Assembly (NCBI RefSeq): GCF_033473495.1 | Contig: NC_088941.1 | Location: 1,364,001-1,428,000 of the forward strand | Reading direction: 5' to 3' | Origin: Cercospora beticola | Lineage: Eukaryota > Ascomycota > Dothideomycetes > Mycosphaerellales > Mycosphaerellaceae | Length of the DNA stretch: 64,000 bases | Shown: one piece after another, positions 10,418 to 21,252 of the stretch | Position numbering within the stretch: the stretch's first letter is position 1 | Layout of the letters: each line of letters starts with the position of its first letter | Notes under the pieces: model-generated | What the model saw: the letters and a program-made list of their open reading frames with translations, nothing else | The model's database searches: none | What the model was told of the DNA's origin: nothing | Translations under genes and position numbers: made by a program

Positions 10418-12301
10418 TCACCTCAATTTCACCCACTCCCAATTAATTTCGTCTTGATCAAAAATCTCTCCATGCATCAACCCATGCACATACGCCTCTC
10501 CAACGTATAGCCAATAGTCTTTTCCCTCAACAGGTCTCAAGATGCAAGCATGGGCCGCCCCCTTCGCCACAAACACTACATCTCCCTCTTGCATCAGCTT
10601 AGGCCCACAGCCTATCCGCCTATCCCTAGTTAGAAACAAGCGTCGATTCGACGTCAAGTTTCTGAAAGATTCGTGGAACCACGCAGCGTAACGTTCTTTT
10701 CGTGTGGAACTCTTGTGTAGGTGCCATGTGCGAGGTGGCAAGCTATCTGAAGCGAAAACATATTGGCAAAAGAAATGATAGCTTTCCAATCTCTCGGAAG
10801 AGTCGTTCGATTGGAAACCAAATTCCTCCCAGCAACTGCCAGTCAACACTTGTGCAATCGTGTCCCCTTTTGCCCAGCCCCGCAAGGTTTCTAAAATGCA
10901 TTTCGTTTGAGCGTAGTCATCCTCTTCTTGCCAGGCAAAGGATTCTGTGGTAGTGGTGACGTTGTCAATCAGTAATGCCTTGATGATTAGCAGGTTCGGG
11001 TCCGGATTGTCGAGGAAATCGGGAAACACATCATCGTATGTGGTGTTGTCCTTGTAGCCCGCATTGAACTCGTTTCTGAACTTTAAGGGATCGAAATTAA
11101 AGTCAAACGTACGATCGAATCTGATGGTCCGCGAAGTGGAACCATTCCTCTCAACCGCGAGATCCTGTGAGGACCGATGCCGCACCTGTTCGAACTGTGT
11201 CCTATGGTATGAGCCTTCGTCCCTGAGGATGAACCGCGTAGCGTCTCTGTACACTTCCGGAACCGATTTACTGTAATCCGACACAAGTAGGAAAGGCACC
11301 TGCGGCATATCGTTCCATTTGAGATAGAGCTGCACAGCAGCAAAAACTCGATCGCGAAGCTCAGAAGTCGAGAACCCTTCCAAGTATCCTGTAAAATATC
11401 CGAAGTGAGCCTTGGGACGCAATGCTTGCCGCGTGAAACTCTCGAGTATTCTCATCTTTTGGGCTCGATAACCATCTCTTATAGGAAGTGGTCGGACTGC
11501 TTCAGTGAGAATGTTGGGCATGACAGACCCTACGAGCAAGGCTCTGGAAAGCGGGAATCGTGTCGAGCCCCAGTAGCATGTACTTCTGGAAGCGAACGCT
11601 GCTTCTTGAACAACCCATAGGCGTCTGCGACACATATTAGCGATAAGGAACGACTGTACTCATCTGGTCATATTGCACTCATACCTGAACCAGGGTAGGC
11701 CATACAGCACTTCATACAATTCGATCGCCCGTTCTGTAAGTCTCAAATCTAGTCTTAAGTTGCGAGGTAGAGTTCCATCCCCCAGCTCCGTCTGATGCTC
11801 GCTGCTCAAATCCCCAGTAAGTCGTTCAACGTGGCGATGTGTCCGGTTCAGGGTGGCAATTGCAGTCTCTGCCACATTCTCTTCATCGTTGCCCAAGAAT
11901 ACCAGGTTCTTCGCACCGTTCATGTAGATAGTTCCCATCATCGAAACCTGCGCTCCGCGCTCCAAGATATCGTTCTGATTGATACAAATAGCATCGATCC
12001 AGACTACGCGCTCGTCATCTGCTAGCCGCATGCAACGAATTGCGTCTTTTGTGCCTCGCGGCACGTTCAGAGCAGAATTGTTGACGACGACGTTCGCGCG
12101 AAGGTCGCGATCACCCCAAGCATAGGAAATGGTCTCGTAAAATGGTCGCAGTTCGTGGTGTAGGCTGGCAGTGCTTAGATGGCAACGCAGTTCTTCATCT
12201 CCGGAACCAGGAAGTATCGTCAGCAGACGAATCTGTTGCAGCTCTGTGCATAGTGGACGATAGATTTCCGTGCCGGCGAGGAGATGTGGACTCTTTTGCA
12301 T
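10418..12301 (-). CDS. Heterokaryon incompatibility (HET) domain protein
   Basis: Two exons on the minus strand, 12301-11685 and 11624-10418, split by a 60-nt phase-2 intron (GTATGAG...CTAATATGTGTCGCAG); 607 aa. The splice joins LPWF to RRLWVVQEAAFA, which recreates the conserved HET segment PWFxRxWVxQEAxxA. The earlier HET motifs are also present: YETISYAWGD (about residues 55-64) and WIDAICINQNDxxER followed by QVSMMGTIY. HET domains trigger cell death after fusion of incompatible hyphae and often act as the effector half of a recognition pair; they have similarity to TIR domains. About 350 residues follow with no recognised domain. The first ATG of the frame is at 12301, only five codons after an in-frame TAG, so an upstream exon joined through that TAG as an acceptor is possible. 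The gene is divergent from a large membrane protein. Confidence 0.88.
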
Positions 12302-13026
12302 CTGGACTTCCAACTATTGGGATCTTGTCTGAGCTCGACGAGGTGGCATCTGGAAATCGAGAGTTGTGTGCGGGAAGGTTCAACTCGTTGTCGCACAGCC
12401 TTGTCTGAGTGGGGCTGAGGGCATCTTGCATGAGCTCGCCGCCCGAGATCTGGACGCCAGTAACTTTGTGGCTTGTTGTCGTTGCCGGCGCGTCGCTGCC
12501 ATCGTCAGACTTGATCTCGAGTATAACGCGCGCGGCGGAAGCTCTGGGGAGCACTTCCGTAAATTGTGCCTTTACGAAGGCACGAGAGCTTGTAACGTAT
12601 TGTGGTCCGGGGCGTCAGCAAGCGTGGAGATAGGAGCTGCATCATTGGCAGCTCGCGTGTTTGGACTCCTCGAGGTGATGAGGACATTTCTTTCGTCCAC
12701 AATAGTTTTGCAGATGGCACAAAGAGCGAGTGCAAAGATGAGGTCGCCGATGCCAGAATTGTTTTGTGAAGTGACGTCCCTCGGCACAACTGGGGACCCA
12801 CAACCCACCGCATGTCTTTCTGCAATTCACTCTCCTGTTTCTGTCTCCTGTCCTCCATCTCTCTTGCCAGTCATGGGCGACAGATCTTGCCAAGTCCATC
12901 GAACACGGTCAGCGCGAGGCCGCCCAGCCAAGCCGAATTGTGACACCTTGAAAATGGAGCCTTAAATCCTGTCCACGGTACGGCAGCATCATTTTTGTGA
13001 CTTTTGAGTGATTCGACGCACTATCA
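12302..13026. promoter_or_regulatory. Shared divergent promoter region, HET gene / 819-aa membrane protein
   Basis: These 725 bp separate two divergent starts. Overlapping open frames occur on both strands (for example 12366-12965 + and 12195-12554 -) but none shows a family signature. Part of the minus strand could hold an extra 5' exon of the HET gene. Confidence 0.4.
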
Positions 13027-15486
13027 ATGGCTGTTTCGCCCATCGCATACATTCTGCGAGCCGTGGGTTTGGAGATTGTCAACACCTTTTGCCGACACGC
13101 CTCAGGATTTCGCAAAGCAGAGAAACCCAAAGTGGTACTTCACAAGTCCTTCTGGATTGCATTGAGCCGCTCGGCCGTACACATACTTCCTTTGTCCGTC
13201 TTCGCGATACTGATATACATCAATTACACGACTCTCTACATCGGCCCATCATTTCAGGCGTCAGGACAGGATGACGAAGTCTTCGTTGCTGCTATTCAGG
13301 TTGCGGCAAAAGCGCAGGAACTCCTTTGCGTAGCAAGCCTAGCCGCTATCGTGCTTCAGGCCCTTAGACGAGAGTTGTTAGGTGATGGGATTCCAATTGG
13401 CTTACTAGGTGCTGGCATCTGGTTCGCTTCCCCAAGCTCATTCTGGTCGCCATCTTTCCTCGCCGCAATCCCTTGGAGTTTCAAAAACATTCATCGATGC
13501 CGCTTTTACCTGCTACTTATCATTGCTGGAGGGCTCGCCGCTGTCATTGGGCCAGCTTCAGCAGTGCTCATGCTGCCGAGACAGCAGAACCTTCCGACTG
13601 CGCGGGCGAGTTTCTACCTCAATGGAGCTATGGAAGAAGTCTTTCCGCATGTTGTCAGCTCAGAATCGGAGCTCGCAATCTGCAATCTACCAAATGCGAC
13701 ATCTTATGCTGTTTGTCCCAGCGGTGGCTACGAGTCTCTATTGCATAACTTCAAGACATCTGTGCGAAACCACACAAACATGTGTGGAAACAATCATGGC
13801 CAACGTACAGGCCAGCAGTGGATACCAGAGTGCCAGGCAAAGGGCGTCGTTGGATGGCGTATGTGGAAGAACATGATGGTAACAAGCCCACACAACCTCA
13901 TACCCGCTGTTCTTTCAAGCATTTTGATGATGGGAGATTCGGTACCGAAAGTACAGACTGTGGTCACGCAGCCTCATGCAGCGACCGTTATAGCAACAAG
14001 GCGCCTGGTGCAAGAATATACAGAACGAGTGGATAAGGGCAGCCCGAATCTGTGGAGGGACTACAAATGGTCATACGATCTCACTACTTCCGGTTCTGCG
14101 ACCAATCCGTGGGCAAGGGTACGATGCACAGTAGGCAGGAATCTGACTGCTAATGCGACCGAGACCGGGTTTCCGTACTTGCACAGGAGTGGTAAAACTG
14201 ACACGACATTCAAAGCGAAGGACTACAGATTCGTGAACATTGCGGCACTCGATCATAATATCTCTGGCCACTTACGGACGCAGTGGGTGTCTCTTCCAGC
14301 AGAGGAATTTGGAGATGTTGAGGCAGGACTGACCACAGCGGGACTGCTGGTGGAGTTGCCATGGACTAACAACGAAACTCGCGTGGCATTTGGATGCGCA
14401 ATTGCAACGTCGTGGCACAATAACACAGTAACATCCGATCGAAGTGCCAACTACAATGCCTACAGTGCTCTCATCACTGGTATGGAATGGTCTTGGAACT
14501 ATCCTGGATTGGTCGACTCTTCAGATTCTCTGCTGACGAATCGACCTTTCACGCTTGACCACAGCTGGCTCAAACTTCTGACGCCAAAGCTACCCGTGCG
14601 ATCTGGTGGCGAGGAATCCTCTTTGAATACGCTGGAGAGCATTTTTACAGAAGTAGGTATCGCTGGAGTCGTGTCAACTATGCGCACTCAGCCATCCATC
14701 TACTGGGACGGAAAGATAAAGCGCTGCGTGTATGGCATGAGAGAGAGCTCGGGCGAGACAGATACCCAGCTCTGGAACGCAGATGATTGTGGCAATGGTG
14801 CTCGAGAGTATGTCCAGCTCATTCTTGCCTCAGTCGTCGCCGATGGCGTCTCTCGTTTCGGCAGCCATCGTGCGTTCGACAATACCGACCAAGATTTGCG
14901 ATACTGGTCAACACGAATACCATCGACATTTAACTCTTCTCTGCTATTCGCAGATCGACCAAAGACGTACAAAGAGTTTCCCTCGCAATGGCTATCAATT
15001 TATGCCGTTGGGTGGGCCTTTCACGCCTCGAAAACGACCGACTACCTAGCACTGGGTGTTGTGTGCATCTACATGGCTCTTGCTACTGCTCATATCTTCT
15101 GGCTCCTCTATTGGGGCAATTGGGTATCGTCTGGTGCTTGGGATACCGTGACGGAGCTCTTGGTACTTTGTCAGAACTCGCCGCCATCTGTGCCATCGGA
15201 GCTGGAGAACACCTCGGCAGGTCTGCATCGCCTGAGAACCTACGCAAAGCTTGTTAAAGTGCGTGCGACGAATGAAGACGGAGAGTCGCACGAGCACAAT
15301 TGCGCCAAGCTGGTGCTGGTGGAAGACAACTCCGCCGCTCGCGAAAGTGAAGCTTATGCTACAGTGAAGCCTGCCCTGCTCAAAGTCATGCCTTGCGCAA
15401 CTGTCGCTGCATGCACATCGAGGGAGAGTCTACAGAAGACAGTGACTTCACTGGAGAGGGTTAAGTACAACGTCAAGTACAGCTGA
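13027..15486 (+). CDS. Large multi-pass membrane protein of unknown function
   Basis: Single exon, 819 aa, ATG at 13027. I do not recognise a named domain. The first 190 residues hold three or four hydrophobic segments (for example AVHILPLSVFAILIYI and FYLLLIIAGGLAAVIGPASA). A long, presumably extracytoplasmic, region of about 480 residues follows, with many Asn-x-Ser/Thr sites and scattered cysteines. Near the C-terminus there is another membrane segment (YLALGVVCIYMALATAHIFW) and then a charged cytoplasmic tail of about 130 residues. This architecture recurs in uncharacterised fungal proteins. Its head-to-head position with a HET-domain gene is compatible with a surface sensor paired with a death effector, but only the position suggests this; transport or wall-related functions are equally open. 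Confidence 0.7.
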   Translation: MAVSPIAYILRAVGLEIVNTFCRHASGFRKAEKPKVVLHKSFWIALSRSAVHILPLSVFAILIYINYTTLYIGPSFQASGQDDEVFVAAIQVAAKAQELLCVASLAAIVLQALRRELLGDGIPIGLLGAGIWFASPSSFWSPSFLAAIPWSFKNIHRCRFYLLLIIAGGLAAVIGPASAVLMLPRQQNLPTARASFYLNGAMEEVFPHVVSSESELAICNLPNATSYAVCPSGGYESLLHNFKTSVRNHTNMCGNNHGQRTGQQWIPECQAKGVVGWRMWKNMMVTSPHNLIPAVLSSILMMGDSVPKVQTVVTQPHAATVIATRRLVQEYTERVDKGSPNLWRDYKWSYDLTTSGSATNPWARVRCTVGRNLTANATETGFPYLHRSGKTDTTFKAKDYRFVNIAALDHNISGHLRTQWVSLPAEEFGDVEAGLTTAGLLVELPWTNNETRVAFGCAIATSWHNNTVTSDRSANYNAYSALITGMEWSWNYPGLVDSSDSLLTNRPFTLDHSWLKLLTPKLPVRSGGEESSLNTLESIFTEVGIAGVVSTMRTQPSIYWDGKIKRCVYGMRESSGETDTQLWNADDCGNGAREYVQLILASVVADGVSRFGSHRAFDNTDQDLRYWSTRIPSTFNSSLLFADRPKTYKEFPSQWLSIYAVGWAFHASKTTDYLALGVVCIYMALATAHIFWLLYWGNWVSSGAWDTVTELLVLCQNSPPSVPSELENTSAGLHRLRTYAKLVKVRATNEDGESHEHNCAKLVLVEDNSAARESEAYATVKPALLKVMPCATVAACTSRESLQKTVTSLERVKYNVKYS

Positions 15487-15654
15487 AGTAACCGTCTTCG
15501 AAGCCACATGCATACCACAACTTCTTGGCCGATCCGAAACAGACGCATCCGCCTTCATACTGTCTGCCAGCAGTCATACCGACTACAACACGGGTAAGAT
15601 CTCGACTGATCTCTGGGTCGAAAGGACTTCTCGGACAATTGAGGCCTGGTAGAG

Positions 15655-17190
15655 ACTCAAGTCGGACCCGCACCTAGCAGCTCAGCAGAGATCACAATCC
15701 CAAAGAGATTCGCGCCAAGCATTTCGACCTAGTCGTATCTAATGAAGTGATAGATCGCTTCTGAAACCTCGAGGCGACCGTGGCCTGGCTGATTATCACA
15801 TCTGGTCCCTTCGAAAGTGTGGAGAGCTCAGAGAAATAGGTGCTTGGTCTTTTGACATAGTGAAGCCCAGATCAGGGAGCACATTTCTCTGAAGCGTTGA
15901 GCTATGTATGATCTGGGCCGTATACCCATCTGGGACCTTTGAAGAGGTCCATGTATTGGAGTAACAAGTGCCAAGCATTTGGAAATCAATGAATGAGGAG
16001 CACAGCTTCCGTGATATTGTTACAAATGCAGCTTGACTGAGCTCTACCCCTGGTGCTGTCGAACAGTTCCGGATTCCAGAGACAAAGGCGCCCGACAGCC
16101 GGACATAGCCAATTTGGACGTAGGAGATAGACTACTCCTGAGGCATCAAGTCAGCGTTGAACTGGCACATATCTATGCCTGGCGCCGTTGAGTGTATCGA
16201 CTGATCAGAGAGACTGGCGTCAAGCCTTTCAGCATAGTCGAAATCAGCGAATGGGATAAATTTGCTTCCAAAATATGGATTCAACTGCACTCGGGCCCAT
16301 ATCTGCACCGAGTAGCATTGAAGCAACGCAAATTTTGGAGAAACAAACATCAAGACGTTGGACATAGCCAAAATTGCTGAGAGAAATGAATCGCTTCTGA
16401 AGTATCGAATTGCAGCCCACCCTGGCCATTTCCACACCTGGCGCCCTCGAGAGGTTCAAAATTCCAGAGAAATGGGCGCCAAGCTTTCTGACATAGTCGT
16501 GAGAGATGGAGCAGCAAACGTTTCTGGATGATCAAGATAAGCTTGATCGGACCCATCTCCACCCCTGGTACCACCGTACGTTTCATTCCCACAGAGCAAC
16601 AGGCGTCAAGACTCCGGACATAGTCGCAAAAGACAAATAAGTAGATCATCTCTGAAGGAATGAGTTACGAATGACCAAGCCTAGGTTTCCCTTGAGCGGC
16701 ACTGCATTGACCATGATTCCAGAGCAATAGTCGACAAGCTTTTGGACATAGTCGTGAACAGCCAGCAGTGATTTGTTTCTGCGAACTGGATCTTTACTCA
16801 ACACGGCCCATGTCCACTCCCAGTTGCACTGTCTGGGTCGAAATTTCAGAGTGACCGCCACCAAGCCTTTTGACATAGTCGTGAGATTTCAGATAGTGAG
16901 CACTCTCTGGATAACCGAAGCAAGCCTGACCTGACCCATATCTACCCGTGGTGCCATTGTATCAGCCCAGTTTGCAGAGAGACGAGCGCCAAGCCTTCCG
17001 ACATAGTCGCGGAAAGGGAGTCGTGGATCGTTTCCAATAAGTCAACTCAGACCCATTTCGACTCGTATACCCATCTAGTCGCACTGTACAGCTCAGAATT
17101 TTAGAGCGATGAGCGCCAAGCCTAGGGACATAGTGAAAAATCAACGAAAGATGTGCACGTCTCTGAGAATGAAAATTTGTAAATTCCGCC
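15655..17190. repeat. Degenerate tandem array of ~128-bp units (12 recognisable copies)
   Basis: The anchor GACATAGTCG or a close variant recurs with its TAG at 15730, 15858, about 15986 (decayed), 16106, 16235, 16365, 16494, 16621, 16749, 16876, 17004 and 17131. Spacing is 127-130 bp, apart from 120 bp after the decayed copy. Each unit has the same order of blocks: GCGCCAAGC-TTT just before the anchor, a TTTCTGA-like block about 35 bp after it, a GACCCATATCTACCCCTGG-like block in the middle, and CAGAGAGA at the end. Copies look only about 60-75% alike by eye, so the array is old. Minus-strand open frames cross several units, but the spacing is not a constant multiple of three, so reading frames rotate and a repeat protein is unlikely. 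It lies between the membrane-protein gene and the 3' end of the GT8 gene, with a weak partial unit at its left end. Confidence 0.85.
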
Positions 17191-17295
17191 CCAAAGGCAC
17201 CCCAAACGCCGTTGTCATAGCCAGCGAGGGCGGAGAGACCAGCCCATCCGCCCGGCAAGTGAATTAATTCCGATTTATTTACAGCCAAAAAACGC

Positions 17296-18897
17296 CTAAA
17301 ACTTCTTGAGGGCCTCCTCATCCTCCTCCTCCATCTCCTCCACCTCCGCCAGGAGCTCGCCAACAACTACGGGCCAATAGGTTGGCCCGTAGCCACGGAA
17401 CGGAGTCAAGTCGTCGAGACCGACGACGGTGAACATGTCGAGAGGCAGCTTCCCCTCCCAGACATGCTTCGGCACACCGTCGATCGGCCTCACTCCGTTC
17501 CGGTCGCCTGTGTGCTTGGCGACGATGTTGACGAGCTCCCACATCTTGCGCTCGCGCTTCTGTTCCTTCTTCGTCCTCCAATCGTCGTAAACGGCCCACC
17601 AGGTAGCGTGGAGGGGGCTGTGGGTGCCCGGAGAGTCGGCGTCGACGCGCTTGGCCCATGGCTTGTCGACGATGAAGTGGGTGAGGCACACCCGGTCTGT
17701 GTCGAAGACGTTGGAGTGGCGCTGGGCCATGGTCTTGACGGCGTTCCACTGCCACGGGATGCCGGTGAAGCGGTATTTGAAGAAGGTGACGAGAAAGTCT
17801 TGGTCTGGGAAGCGGAACTCGCCAAGTCTGGTGGAGTTGTTGAAGTAGTAGATGAGAGCGTCCCACAGCTTCTTGGTTGGGTGAAAGAGAAACATGCCGC
17901 TGTTGAACAGTGTCTCTGGGCCAGTGTCGCCTTGTCTGGCAGTGATATGGGCGTAGTCGGCAGTGATGTGCTGTTGCTGACTGAAGAGGCACTTCTTGGG
18001 GCCGTATTCTGGCTGGCTACAGACGCAGTCGTGGACGGCGGCGATGGTATTCTTTGGAAGGAAGCGAGCATACTCGAAGATGTAATCAATGTTGTCGTTT
18101 TCGCTCATGATCATGTCGGCATCGAGGTAGGCAACGGTGGTAAAGCGCTTGTAGAGCTGGAAGACGCGGAGCTTGGTCCAAGTATCGGCGAAGCGTGCAT
18201 CGGCGACATTGAGGTTGTGATGGCCTGGAGGTAAGAGTGGATCAATGCAGTAGAGCTCAAGAAAGTTGCTGGGATCTTTCTCTTCGATCTGGAGTGCGGC
18301 GACAGCATAGGCTGTGAGGTTCTTGGTGTAGAGCACAACGAGAGGGAACTTGCCGCCAGACTTGCGAAGTGAGTGAAGTAGGCAGATAACTCCGGGCAGG
18401 TAGCTCGCGTTGGTTATGAGTGTCGCGTACGCAAAAGAGGGCTGCTTGTCTCCAAAGGACTTGTTCATGACTTTGTAGTTGGAGATCATCTGATGCGCGC
18501 GGCGGAGGGCGTCGTCTCCGTTGTAGATCTGATCATTGCAGTGCAGGTCAAAGTCCAAGCTGCGAAGATCGATCTTGAATTGATCTGCATGGGCGGCGAC
18601 AGACATCTCTGGCCAGGCGCTCTCAAAGGCATCAGAGTATCTATTTGGAAGGCGCGTGCCCCAGGTGAGCAACGCGGTGGTCTCTGTTGGTTGCAATGGT
18701 CAGCAGTCAGTCATGGAGGTGCCGGCGGCGACCTTCAGGGGCGATGGCTTACCTTGGTCCTGTTCATCAGCTTCCGCGGAGTCAACTGGCGCGCTCAGCT
18801 CGAGGTCGTCGAGGGCGACGCAGAGGTCGAGCGTCAAAGGGGTGCCTCTGGGTGGGCGGAAGCTCGTGAAGCGCGAGTAAAAGTTCGTAGCGGTCAT
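17296..18897 (-). CDS. Glycogenin-like GT8 family glycosyltransferase
   Basis: Two exons on the minus strand, 18897-18753 and 18683-17296, with a 69-nt phase-1 intron (GTAAGCC...CCAACAG); 510 aa. The second exon alone has no suitable ATG near its start; splicing supplies MTATNFYSRFTSFRPPRGTP. GT8 features run in order: SFAYATLITNASYLPGVICL, the metal-binding DxD in VAYLDADMIM, the NSGMFLFHP loop, FPDQDFLVTFF and LTHFIVDKPW. These belong to retaining glycosyltransferases of the glycogenin/galactinol-synthase type that use UDP-sugars. The N-terminus carries no clear signal peptide, so the enzyme is probably cytosolic. The C-terminus ends in an acidic stretch. A longer start at ATG 19092 is open in the same frame but would add low-complexity sequence. 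The product could prime glycogen or glycosylate another acceptor. Confidence 0.88.
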
Positions 18898-19556
18898 CTC
18901 GCCGGCGTGTTTGCGAAGTGCTCGTGCTACTGAGGACGACGGCGAGCTGTCGGTCGTATTCAGGGGGTGGTCGTGATGGTGATGGTTGTGTCGATAGTGG
19001 TGTGTGGGTGAGGGTGAGGGTGAGAAAACAAAGCTGTCTTGAGCGGCGCGCGAGGTCACTCTCCGAGCGCAGTAGCAACACGTGCCTAGCATAGCGATTC
19101 ACCATCCGCCCGTCACTGCTCCAGGGGAGCCCAGCAAGACCACCAGCATGGTTAGCAGGGTCGCATAAGTCCCACACACGGTGCAGCTCGTTCCAGGGCC
19201 TAGGACGTATGCTGAGATGCAGCACTGTGGTCTGTAGAGACCATACGGCTCAATTGCGTGTTGTGAAGCCCAGAATTTCCGCTTTTGTAAAGTCTGGAGC
19301 CAAGCAAGTAGTCAGTCCCGCGCCGGCCTAGGCTTGGGTCTTTGCCTTGTTCACCAGCGCCAGCAGCACCGTCCACTGGAACACCTTTTCCAATTCCTTC
19401 GCAGATTCGCGGTCATCTCCTGAAAGCGCTCGTGTACTCGTTGTTGCAATTGCGCTACGTCGAGACCGGCGAGCCCAGTGTCCCTCGCCGCGCTCCTACA
19501 AACTCGCGCTTGTCCATCGGGACCATCCACGATCAACGAGACATCCAAGAACCGCG
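18898..19556. other. Divergent intergenic region, GT8 / small membrane protein
   Basis: About 660 bp between divergent starts. On the plus strand the frame of the next gene is open from 19347 but without an ATG until 19557, so most of this is probably leader and promoter. A GGTGAGGGTGAGGGTGAG run lies near 19003-19022. Confidence 0.4.
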
Positions 19557-19940
19557 ATGGCGTCTCGAGAAGGCGGTGACCGGGTATGCCAGCCTCCTTA
19601 TGACCGTTCGATGGCCGGCGCTGACTATGCAAAGTACTCAAATCCGCCCAGGTTCGAAAGTCTTGACCTCGAAGACGGCCCTCCTCCTCCACCATACACA
19701 TCCCGCCGCAATACCCAGACCACCGGCACCGCCCCCACCAACACCGAGACGAACAATGCCGCTGCGACAACGAGCAGTGATAGCGCCGCTCGAGAGTACA
19801 GGATAACCTGGGCAGTGTGCAAGGAGTTTTTCAAACATCCTCACCACCCACAATACCGTCCCTTCATTATCTGGTTCGGAATTCTGGTGGTCCTCATCCT
19901 ACTACCGATCGTAGCCTACCTCACTACGCATCACGACTGA
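19557..19940 (+). CDS. Small C-tail-anchored membrane protein with PY motif
   Basis: Single exon, 127 aa from ATG 19557 (ccgcgATGgcg). The first 90 residues are polar and Pro/Thr/Asn-rich. They contain a PPxY motif in PPPPPYTSR and a second PPY in CQPPYDRS. Then come YRITWAVCKEFFKHPHHPQY and one hydrophobic segment of about 20 residues (FIIWFGILVVLILLPIVAYL), ending in TTHHD. This is the layout of a tail-anchored protein with its N-terminus in the cytosol. PPxY motifs bind WW domains, for example those of Rsp5/Nedd4 ubiquitin ligases, so an adaptor or substrate role is possible but unproven. I know no named family for it. Coding is supported by a sensible start, the composition shift and the membrane anchor. 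Confidence 0.6.
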   Translation: MASREGGDRVCQPPYDRSMAGADYAKYSNPPRFESLDLEDGPPPPPYTSRRNTQTTGTAPTNTETNNAAATTSSDSAAREYRITWAVCKEFFKHPHHPQYRPFIIWFGILVVLILLPIVAYLTTHHD

Positions 19941-21252
19941 CCGGCCGCACACGAATGAATGCCCTCCACCCCGGCGACCATGGCGGAAAGGCCCAGGAAG
20001 AGGTGGTATCTCGTTCGAGGAAACCGGCGGCTGCGCCAACACATACACGCATGGTATGGCGAGACACTGGGACAACGCGATGGAATGTCGCTGATGTGCC
20101 AATCTAGCACTCGATGAAGGCCGCCGTCCCCTTCGTCCGTGAGGCGAATTCGAGACCAATTCCCTCCACGAACGGCCAGACCACGGCAACGAATAGCCAG
20201 CTCCGGCAGCAAGGAAGAACCGGGGCGAATGGAATAAGTAAGCTGTTGAATGGAAACACCTGGTCTTGATCGCGTGCTTTATCTATGTCAACAGGGGAGC
20301 TTGACATACTTTGATGGTGGTGCCCGATACCACGAGCGACACGTCAGACTCGAGCCCATTGTCCTGACAGCGAGCCACCGCGTGGGCCTACCCTAGACAT
20401 CTTGCGGAAGCCAGTGTTTCCGAGATTGAGTGGTATGCGAAGGGCCGGTCGCGCCGACTGACACATTTCTAGATCCAAGATTCCGCGCGAGAGCAAAGTG
20501 ACAGGCTCAATACCTCCCTTTGTTCAGCGCATCGCTTGATCCTCCGAAGCCCGTGAACGCCTCGACTCTTTGTTCAGTATCCGCTCAGACAATGGATGAC
20601 ACAGCCAGCGGGATGCCACGACGGCATTCCGACCGACCAGTGCAATGCCGATGCTAGGAGCAAGAGATGGAACCGTAACATTGGAGGCCATGCCCAGCAA
20701 GGAATAAGGTCTGAAAACCGGTAAGGGGCCATACCAGAACCCAAGTGATAGGCTTGCGCAGCTGGAAGATACCCTTGCTTGGTCGCTGCGGCCATTAGCA
20801 CGGGCAGATTCTGCTCGAAGATTTGCCTCAGCTGGTGCATCCATAAGTTGGAGAGTCGCAACTGACAGCTCGCATCACAATCCAGATGCCGTAGTCATCA
20901 ACAAGTTCGCTTGCTTTCTTAGCTGGAAGACCATATACTGCAAGTCTGCAAGATTCCGCATCCGATGGTGCTGCTGGCGTACTTGGTAAGTACTTTCCGA
21001 AGGCTGTTATACGTATACTCCCATTTTACGGCCCAAGAGAAGGGATGTTAGAGACTGCCATACTTCCCTTGATTCCTTTTCCTTGTGTGTCGATTGATTA
21101 TACGTCCGGGTCGATATCTCAGGATTCCTTGCAATATTCCTTCTTCTTGCTCAGCGAATTTTCTTGCTCTCAAATCAACTGGAAAGGGCGTGAAAAGAGT
21201 CTCTCTCTCGTTCGATGCTATACGTACGCTGGAAAGGGGATATATAATACTT
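19941..21252. other. Intergenic region without recognisable gene
   Basis: About 1.3 kb. Frames such as 20524-20844 (-) and 21045-21422 (+) show no domain or credible exon structure, and the latter overlaps the Ytp1 terminal exon in antisense. No repeat or RNA gene is recognised. Confidence 0.5.

Noticed and set aside
12366..12965. Plus-strand frame of 199 codons in the HET promoter region
   Set aside because: No domain, no similarity I recognise and unfavourable composition; an upstream exon of the HET gene on the other strand is as likely.
16132..16876. Minus-strand open frames of 70-100 codons with a repeated YVQKL/YAERL-like pattern
   Set aside because: They lie inside the 128-bp array. 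Unit spacing is 127-130 bp, so the frame changes from unit to unit and stops intervene; the protein-like repetition is a by-product of the DNA repeat.
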